DNA of 10,185 nucleotides. Origin: Nitrospirota bacterium (GTDB taxonomy: Bacteria > Nitrospirota > CAKKRA01 > 9FT-COMBO-42-15). This document shows positions 6,524 through 10,185 of this stretch, piece after piece; within the stretch, counting starts at the first letter, position 1, and the number at the start of each line of letters is the position of its first letter. Both the position numbers and the translations under genes were made by a program. The stretch is taken from positions 1 through 10,185 of the forward strand of contig JACRON010000054.1 of assembly GCA_016214425.1 (NCBI GenBank). The letters are read 5' to 3'. The notes under the pieces were generated by a model. That model did no database searches and had not been told where the DNA came from. It saw nothing but the letters and a program-made list of their open reading frames with translations.

Positions 6524-6555
6524 AGTTTATCACTTTGTTATGTTAATGTAAAGTG
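6524..6555 (-). promoter_or_regulatory. Possible promoter of the peptide gene, overlapped by CACTTT/AAAGTG dyad
   Basis: On the minus strand TTTACA (6552-6547, 5 of 6) and TAAACT (6529-6524, 4 of 6) are 17 bp apart. CACTTT (6531-6536) and AAAGTG (6550-6555) are inverted half-sites covering the -35 box and most of the spacer, as a repressor operator might. The leader to the peptide ATG would be about 165-170 nt. The -10 match is modest. Confidence 0.35.
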
Positions 6556-6581
6556 TTTTTAGAAGAGTTTTTCAACTGGCT

Positions 6582-6658
6582 GTACACATTGCACAACCTC
6601 ACCCTCTCGCTAAATGAGTCTTTATTTCCTTATTATTAGATAGTTTTCTGCCTTTATA
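6582..6658 (-). pseudogene. Relic of a second RAYT-type transposase C-terminus
   Basis: Translated on the minus strand, a short frame rich in Lys/Asn (NNKEIKTHLARG) runs into TGA, and after a frame change gives RLCNV. The intact transposase at 2482-3363 ends NKDKGLRKKIKHISGKLGLCNV. At DNA level the last 20 bases (6582-6600 region) match the intact gene's 3' end and flank at 16 of 20 positions, with the stop TAG changed to TAC. Nothing else of the gene is recognisable. Either a decayed copy or a conserved element end. Confidence 0.4.
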
Positions 6659-6726
6659 CACCATAGTTAAAAAAATGACGAGCTTCATATTATCTAACTG
6701 AATAACTTCTATACTTAAAATACCCC

Positions 6727-6760
6727 GCTCGCTATTAGTATAGCGAACCGCTTGTTAGGC
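6727..6760 (-). other. GCCTAAC box plus stem at the DUF2283 stop, half attC-like
   Basis: On the minus strand GCCTAAC (6760-6754) contains the DUF2283 stop in the same register as at the DUF2442 gene. A 5-nt spacer is followed by GTTCGCTA/TAGCGAGC (6748-6741 and 6734-6727), an 8-bp stem with one G-T pair. The expected opposite GTTRRRY box is not found at the right distance, so this is at best half of an attC site. Confidence 0.25.
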
Positions 6761-6952
6761 AGCTACTTGTTCAAAAGAAAAGTGTGGGATGTCGGCTCGC
6801 TTGCTCGCATGCTCAACTGTAATTGCACAAATATTCCCATCGCTATCCAAATCAAGCAAGGTATTTTCATCTAAATCCTTGGTCTCTATGATTTCAGCAG
6901 CCTTAAACTCAATATAAAGGGTAGCTGTATCCTGAAAGTATTTAATTTTCAT
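6755..6952 (-). CDS. DUF2283 domain protein
   Basis: A 65-aa protein with the family pattern: MKIKYFQDTATLYIEF at the start, an acidic middle (DLDSDGN, 34-40) and the block ICAITVEHAS (41-50), the counterpart of IVGIEILxAS. DUF2283 genes often sit beside DUF4258 or other toxin-like small genes and are suspected antitoxin-like partners; no activity is established. The ATG overlaps the TGA of the preceding frame (ATGA, 6952-6949), the classic arrangement for translational coupling, which fixes the start. GACAGGAG upstream can serve as the ribosome binding site. The stop codon lies in a GCCTAAC motif. Confidence 0.85.
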   Translation of the reverse strand: MKIKYFQDTATLYIEFKAAEIIETKDLDENTLLDLDSDGNICAITVEHASKRADIPHFSFEQVAA

Positions 6953-7083
6953 GGCATGAAACTCCTGTCAAAAAAAGCATTATGCACTGTTTCTCCATCT
7001 GGAAGTAGTATAACCCTCAAATATTTATTGTTTATCTCTTTGATTGGCGCCCATCTGCGAATGCGACCATCCTGCTGAATGAC
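6949..7083 (-). pseudogene. Startless small frame coupled to DUF2283, probable truncated partner
   Basis: In-frame codons give VIQQDGRIRRWAPIKEI, then KYLRVILLPDGETVHNAFFD and the end RSFMP, stopping at TGA overlapping the DUF2283 ATG. The text looks like a real conserved small protein (DGRIRxW..YLRVxxLxDGETxHNAFxDRxF) that I have seen near DUF2283 genes, but I cannot name the family with confidence. The frame is open back to a TGA at 7125-7123 and contains no ATG, GTG or TTG before the conserved part; the first TTG is inside it. A good promoter lies directly upstream, so either a rare start (ATT 7080-7078) is used or the front of the gene is lost. Confidence 0.5.
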
Positions 7084-7097
7084 TTCTTTCTGCTTGA

Positions 7098-7126
7098 ATA
7101 ATATACTTAAAAAAATAGCTTGTCAA
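7098..7126 (-). promoter_or_regulatory. Near-consensus sigma-70-type promoter for the DUF2283 unit
   Basis: On the minus strand TTGACA (7126-7121, 6 of 6), a 17-bp spacer with a T7 tract, and TATTAT (7103-7098, 5 of 6). Transcription would begin near 7091, at the edge of the startless frame that is coupled to DUF2283. Confidence 0.65.
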
Positions 7127-7162
7127 GCGGGATGGAGGGGTTTGCTGTGGAGGAGATTATCT

Positions 7163-7519
7163 CTAAGGCAAGGGGCTGATTCTGATTCTCCCTGGACTTA
7201 TAACAGCCACTTTATTTTTAAGTTCTTCAAACTTTATCCTTTTTATAGACTCCCTAAATATATTTGTAATCTGAGAAGCCTTAAAATTCATGGGTACACG
7301 GATTAATATTACTCCAAATGGCGCTGGTTTTAAGCCAAAAATAGGATAATGCAAGTCTCTTGTAATAATGATTCTTTTTTCTTCTGCGGCTTTGCTCCAG
7401 AGAACCTTATCTGATGAGCCTCTTAGATTTGATTTTGCAATGTCAAGAACATCATGTTCTAATAATAAAAGGTGCTCTACAATTCCGAATGGGAGATTTT
7501 CATCAATTAGAAACCGCAA
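7163..7519 (-). CDS. DUF5615 PIN-like toxin
   Basis: A 118-aa PIN-like nuclease-fold protein: MRFLIDENLP at the N-terminus (acidic Asp6, Glu7), SSDKVLWSKAAEEKRIIITRDLHYPI in the middle (Asp37, Asp55), then a strand GVILIRVP. These acidic residues match the metal-binding positions of DUF5615/Mut7-C-like proteins, which usually accompany a DUF433 gene as proposed toxin-antitoxin pairs. The start is TTG at 7519, chosen because the family begins with this MxFLxDENL motif; it overlaps the DUF433 gene by 17 nt, so translation is coupled. RNase activity is inferred from the fold only. The gene appears intact. Confidence 0.85.
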   Translation of the reverse strand: MRFLIDENLPFGIVEHLLLLEHDVLDIAKSNLRGSSDKVLWSKAAEEKRIIITRDLHYPIFGLKPAPFGVILIRVPMNFKASQITNIFRESIKRIKFEELKNKVAVISPGRIRISPLP

Positions 7520-7736
7520 TTAGATATTCCTCTGAAAGGGTTTCTGTAGCATAGGCAAGCGCCGCCCTTACTTCCTCTTCTTTGATCCTGTATTCCCTGC
7601 ACACCTCTTCAATTGTCATCCCACCAGCCAAGCCGCCCACAATAACCTCAACAGGAACTCGTGTGCCTTTAATTACAGGCTTCCCACCCATGATATCAGG
7701 ATTAATCTCTATTCTTTTCTTCCAGTCAACTTTCAT
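7503..7736 (-). CDS. DUF433 antitoxin (partner of DUF5615)
   Basis: A 77-aa protein with the full DUF433 signature: RIEINPDIMGGKPVIKGTRV (8-27), PVEVI, a glycine hinge (GGLAGGM, 34-40) and a helix-turn-helix TIEEVCREYRIKEEEVRAAL (41-60). DUF433 proteins are small DNA-binding proteins that usually precede a DUF5615 toxin gene, as here with a 17-nt overlap. The ATG at 7736 is chosen by homology; the frame extends 12 codons further to a TTG at 7772 but that part is not family-like. There is no clear Shine-Dalgarno at the ATG; instead a 14-bp perfect palindrome sits 2 nt upstream, a likely site for autoregulation. Confidence 0.87.
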   Translation of the reverse strand: MKVDWKKRIEINPDIMGGKPVIKGTRVPVEVIVGGLAGGMTIEEVCREYRIKEEEVRAALAYATETLSEEYLIAVSN

Positions 7737-7738
7737 AA

Positions 7739-7752
7739 TGCTAAGCTTAGCA
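7739..7752. promoter_or_regulatory. 14-bp perfect palindrome at the DUF433 start, candidate operator
   Basis: TGCTAAGCTTAGCA is fully self-complementary and ends 2 nt before the DUF433 ATG, where the ribosome binding site would be. Position suits binding by the helix-turn-helix antitoxin, or a small mRNA hairpin limiting translation. Confidence 0.45.
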
Positions 7753-7784
7753 CAAAAAGCCTTTCTTTGCAATTTCTAAAACAA

Positions 7785-7931
7785 GCCTCCCAAATTCCGA
7801 TATAGACTTTACAAGCCTTTACACTACCTGTCATTGCGAGCACCCGAAGGGTGCGTGGCAATCTAATCACAAAAGGCGAGATTGCTTCGCTTTGCTCGCA
7901 ATGACAATTTCTATATCGGAATTTGGGAGGC
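7785..7931. repeat. Nested inverted-repeat element with NCHCEQSEAI-type palindrome (MITE-like)
   Basis: Outer arms 7785-7806 and 7910-7931 are a perfect 22-bp inverted repeat (GCCTCCCAAATTCCGATATA..). Inside, 7829-7841 and 7894-7906 are a perfect 13-bp inverted repeat around TGTCATTGCGAGC, with a CACCC-GAA-GGGTG hairpin (7841-7853) and GCAATCT/AGATTGC (7858-7864/7879-7885). In translation the core reads NCHCEQSEAIS and LRVLAMT, the hallmark of a palindromic repeat dispersed in many unrelated bacterial genomes. It lies in the divergent gap between the DUF433 and ileS genes, ending 11 bp before the ileS -35 box. No transposase is encoded. Confidence 0.8.
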
Positions 7932-7941
7932 CTTGCAGGGC

Positions 7942-7970
7942 TTGACACAAGTATAGGTTTAATGTAGTAT
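7942..7970 (+). promoter_or_regulatory. Promoter of ileS
   Basis: TTGACA (7942-7947, 6 of 6), a 17-bp spacer and TAGTAT (7965-7970, 4 of 6). The start would fall near 7977, giving a leader of under 30 nt. That is too short for a T-box or other riboswitch, and none is seen. Confidence 0.6.
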
Positions 7971-7994
7971 CTCCTATTAAACACAAAGATTTCT

Positions 7995-7999
7995 GGAGG
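7995..7999 (+). promoter_or_regulatory. Shine-Dalgarno that fixes the ileS TTG start
   Basis: GGAGG, 5 nt before TTG 8005-8007. The first in-frame ATG (8050) has no such site and would delete the conserved LNLPKTDFPM start of IleS. Confidence 0.8.
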
Positions 8000-8004
8000 C
8001 GGAA

Positions 8005-10185
8005 TTGGATTATAAGGATACACTAAATCTACCAAAAACAGATTTTCCCATGAAGGCGAATCTTAGCCAGAAGGAGATTGAGATATTAAAGAAATGGGAA
8101 GATGAGAAGATTTACAAGAAACTTGCTGAAAAGGGTAAAGGAAAGCCGAGGTTTATCCTCCATGACGGGCCTCCGTATGCCAACGGCAACATTCATATTG
8201 GCCATGCCTTAAATAAAATCTTAAAGGATATAATTGTAAAATATTACACAATGAAGGGCTTTTATTCCCCTTATGTGCCCGGATGGGACTGCCATGGCCT
8301 GCCAATTGAGCATCAGGTTGATAAGAATCTTGGCGCAAAGAAAAAGGAGCTTTCCAAGATAGAGATAAGAAGGCTTTGCAGGGAGTATGCAGAAAAATAT
8401 ATCAATATACAGCGGGATGAGTTTAAAAGGCTCGGTGTGTTTGGTGATTGGGATAATCCATATCTGACTATGGATTATAAATACGAAGGCTCTATTGTAC
8501 GTGAGCTCGGCAAGGTTGTTGGAAAGGGCAGCGTATACCGCGGAAAGAAGCCAGTGCTTTGGTGCTTTTCCTGCGAAACAGCTTTGGCAGAGGCAGAGGT
8601 GGAGTATAATGACAAGGAATCGCCATCTGTTTATGTAAGGTTCAAGGTTGCATCCATAACTGATACAATAAAAACTAAGGCCGGGTTTAAAAATTATCCT
8701 GAACTTTCACATTATTTTCTTATCTGGACAACAACGTCATGGACGCTTCCGGCAAACCTTGCAATAGCATTGCATCCAGAGGTTGATTATGTTGAGGCAA
8801 TGGTCAATCTTGGCGCCAGCAAAGAGGTCTGGGTTCTTGCCAAGCCGCTATTGGAATCTTGCATGGAGAGGTTCGGGATTAAGGACTACAGCATTATAGC
8901 ATCTCATAAAGGAGACGATTTGTTTGGCATTGTGTGCCAGCATCCATTTATTGAAAGACCATCAAGAATCATACTTGGCGAGCATGTAACCATTGACGCA
9001 GGAACAGGCTGTGTTCACACTGCGCCTGGCCATGGACAGGAGGACTATGAGATGGGCCTCAAATACGGCCTTGATATTTATACGCCTGTTGACAGCAGGG
9101 GACAGTTCACATCAGATGTCCCTGAATGGCAGGGCGTAAATGTATTTAAGGCAAATCCTTTGATTAATGAAAAGATGAGAGGGCTCGGCGTCCTGATAAA
9201 AGAGGAAAAGCTCGTCCACTCCTATCCGCACTGCTGGAGGTGCAAGAAGCCTGTTATTTTCCGCGCCACAGAGCAGTGGTTTATATCAATGGAAAAGAAT
9301 AATCTGAGGCAAAAGGCATTAGAGCAGATTGATAAAAAGATTAAATGGGTTCCGCCTTGGGGCAGGAACAGGATTTACAGCATGATTGAAAACAGGCCTG
9401 ACTGGTGCATATCAAGGCAGAGGTCATGGGGCGTGCCTATTACTATAGTAAGATGCAAGTCGTGCAATGAGCCTTTAATGGACCAGAACATTGTCAACAG
9501 GGTTGCAGATATGATTGATAAAGAAGGCGCTGATGTATGGTTCCTAAAAGAGCCGTCTGAGCTTCTTCCAAAAGGCACAGCCTGTCCAAAGTGCGGCAAG
9601 ACAGAATTTACAAAGGAGACAGATATACTTGATGTATGGTTTGATTCAGGCGTGAGCCATGCTGCAGTGCTAAGAGAAAGGCCGGAGCTTTCATGGCCTG
9701 CTGATATGTATCTTGAGGGAAGCGACCAGCACAGGGGCTGGTTCCACAGCTCCCTTCTTGAATCTATTGCCACTGTTGGCGAGGCTCCTTATAAGACTGT
9801 GCTTACACACGGCTTTGTTGTTGACGGCTCTGGAAAGAAGATGTCCAAGTCAGCAGGGAATGTAGTTGCCCCCCAGGAGGTAATAAAACAGTATGGCGCA
9901 GAGATATTAAGGCTATGGGTTTCTGCAGAGGATTATAAGGATGATATAAGGATATCAAAGGAGATTTTGACAAGGCTTGCAGAGGCATATCGGAGAATAA
10001 GAAATACCTGCCGTTTTCTTCTTGGCAATCTGTATGACTTTGAACCTGAAAAGGATGCGGTTTCAGATAATGAGCTCCTTGAGATAGACCGTTGGGCTTT
10101 GCACAGGCTGCAAATACTTATCCAGAGGGTTGAGGATGCGTATAAGAATTTTGAGTTTCATGTAATATTCCATTCCCTGCACAAT
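8005..10185 (+). CDS. ileS: Isoleucyl-tRNA synthetase, 3' end outside window
   Basis: Class I aminoacyl-tRNA synthetase that charges tRNA-Ile in the cytoplasm and edits misactivated valine. The first 727 codons are present of a usual 900-950; the rest of the anticodon-binding domain and any C-terminal zinc site are cut off by the window edge. Visible: N-terminal DYKDTLNLPKTDFPM, the catalytic HIGH motif (64-67, in PPYANGNIHIGHALNK), the editing domain with TTTSWTLPAN (242-251) and GTGCVHTAPGHGQEDY (333-348), Cys pairs at 410/413, 484/487 and 527/530 that may bind zinc, LDVWFDSGVSHAAV, and KMSKS (612-616). The sequence is the typical bacterial form and no frameshift is seen. Start TTG with GGAGG 5 nt upstream and a promoter at 7942-7970. 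Confidence 0.97.
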   Translation, partial: MDYKDTLNLPKTDFPMKANLSQKEIEILKKWEDEKIYKKLAEKGKGKPRFILHDGPPYANGNIHIGHALNKILKDIIVKYYTMKGFYSPYVPGWDCHGLPIEHQVDKNLGAKKKELSKIEIRRLCREYAEKYINIQRDEFKRLGVFGDWDNPYLTMDYKYEGSIVRELGKVVGKGSVYRGKKPVLWCFSCETALAEAEVEYNDKESPSVYVRFKVASITDTIKTKAGFKNYPELSHYFLIWTTTSWTLPANLAIALHPEVDYVEAMVNLGASKEVWVLAKPLLESCMERFGIKDYSIIASHKGDDLFGIVCQHPFIERPSRIILGEHVTIDAGTGCVHTAPGHGQEDYEMGLKYGLDIYTPVDSRGQFTSDVPEWQGVNVFKANPLINEKMRGLGVLIKEEKLVHSYPHCWRCKKPVIFRATEQWFISMEKNNLRQKALEQIDKKIKWVPPWGRNRIYSMIENRPDWCISRQRSWGVPITIVRCKSCNEPLMDQNIVNRVADMIDKEGADVWFLKEPSELLPKGTACPKCGKTEFTKETDILDVWFDSGVSHAAVLRERPELSWPADMYLEGSDQHRGWFHSSLLESIATVGEAPYKTVLTHGFVVDGSGKKMSKSAGNVVAPQEVIKQYGAEILRLWVSAEDYKDDIRISKEILTRLAEAYRRIRNTCRFLLGNLYDFEPEKDAVSDNELLEIDRWALHRLQILIQRVEDAYKNFEFHVIFHSLHN

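Noticed and set aside
6692..6698. GTTAGAT on the minus strand as the missing R' box of an attC at DUF2283
   Set aside because: It is too far from the stem, and the bases before it do not pair with those after GCCTAAC.
7932..8004. T-box or other riboswitch before ileS
   Set aside because: The leader from the predicted promoter is under 30 nt, and no T-box sequence or specifier stem is present.
7733..8035. 100-codon minus-strand open frame containing NCHCEQSEAIS
   Set aside because: The frame is produced by the palindromic repeat and overlaps the ileS promoter and start; such translations are a well-known artefact of this repeat.
9375..9988. Minus-strand frames of 132 and 61 codons
   Set aside because: Both are antisense to conserved ileS motifs, including KMSKS, and have no independent support.

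Overview
The window reads as a piece of chromosome from a Gram-negative-type bacterium of moderate to low GC, probably an uncultured environmental lineage such as Nitrospirota or a deltaproteobacterial relative. That placement is an impression from codon use, gene style and accessory content; no rRNA or other decisive marker is present. Two housekeeping translation genes bracket an accessory region: a complete ABC-F ATPase of the YheS type on the minus strand at the left (27-1901), and the first 727 codons of isoleucyl-tRNA synthetase (ileS) on the plus strand at the right (8005 to the window end).

The ~6 kb between them is a patchwork of small modules, several of them broken. From left to right: (1) a DUF2442 gene with its own good promoter, preceded by only the first ten or so codons of its usual partner DUF4160, and followed by an integron attC-like hairpin that overlaps its stop codon; (2) a REP-associated (Y1/HUH) transposase without its N-terminus; (3) a higBA-type toxin-antitoxin pair whose toxin also lacks its N-terminus, both truncations meeting at a CTAT microsatellite; (4) a convergent gap of about 300 bp with nothing recognisable; (5) a minus-strand pair made of a 73-aa basic, Cys-containing small protein and a 529-aa radical SAM/SPASM enzyme with a PqqD-like N-terminal domain, the layout of a RiPP (ranthipeptide/SCIFF-like) locus; (6) a relic of a second transposase tail; (7) a DUF2283 gene translationally coupled to a startless small open frame behind a near-consensus promoter; (8) an overlapping DUF433/DUF5615 antitoxin-toxin pair; (9) a nested inverted-repeat element that contains the widespread NCHCEQSEAI-type palindrome and sits just upstream of the ileS promoter.

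The most interesting item is the radical SAM locus. The small protein has a perfect ribosome binding site, and a terminator-like hairpin separates it from the maturase, as expected if the peptide is made in excess. No transporter, protease or second modifying enzyme lies in the window, so the assignment rests on the enzyme's domain layout and on gene order. The second theme is decay and shuffling: four toxin-antitoxin-like modules in 6 kb, two with a partner truncated or lost and a third beside a startless frame, next to transposase fragments and attC-like 3' ends.
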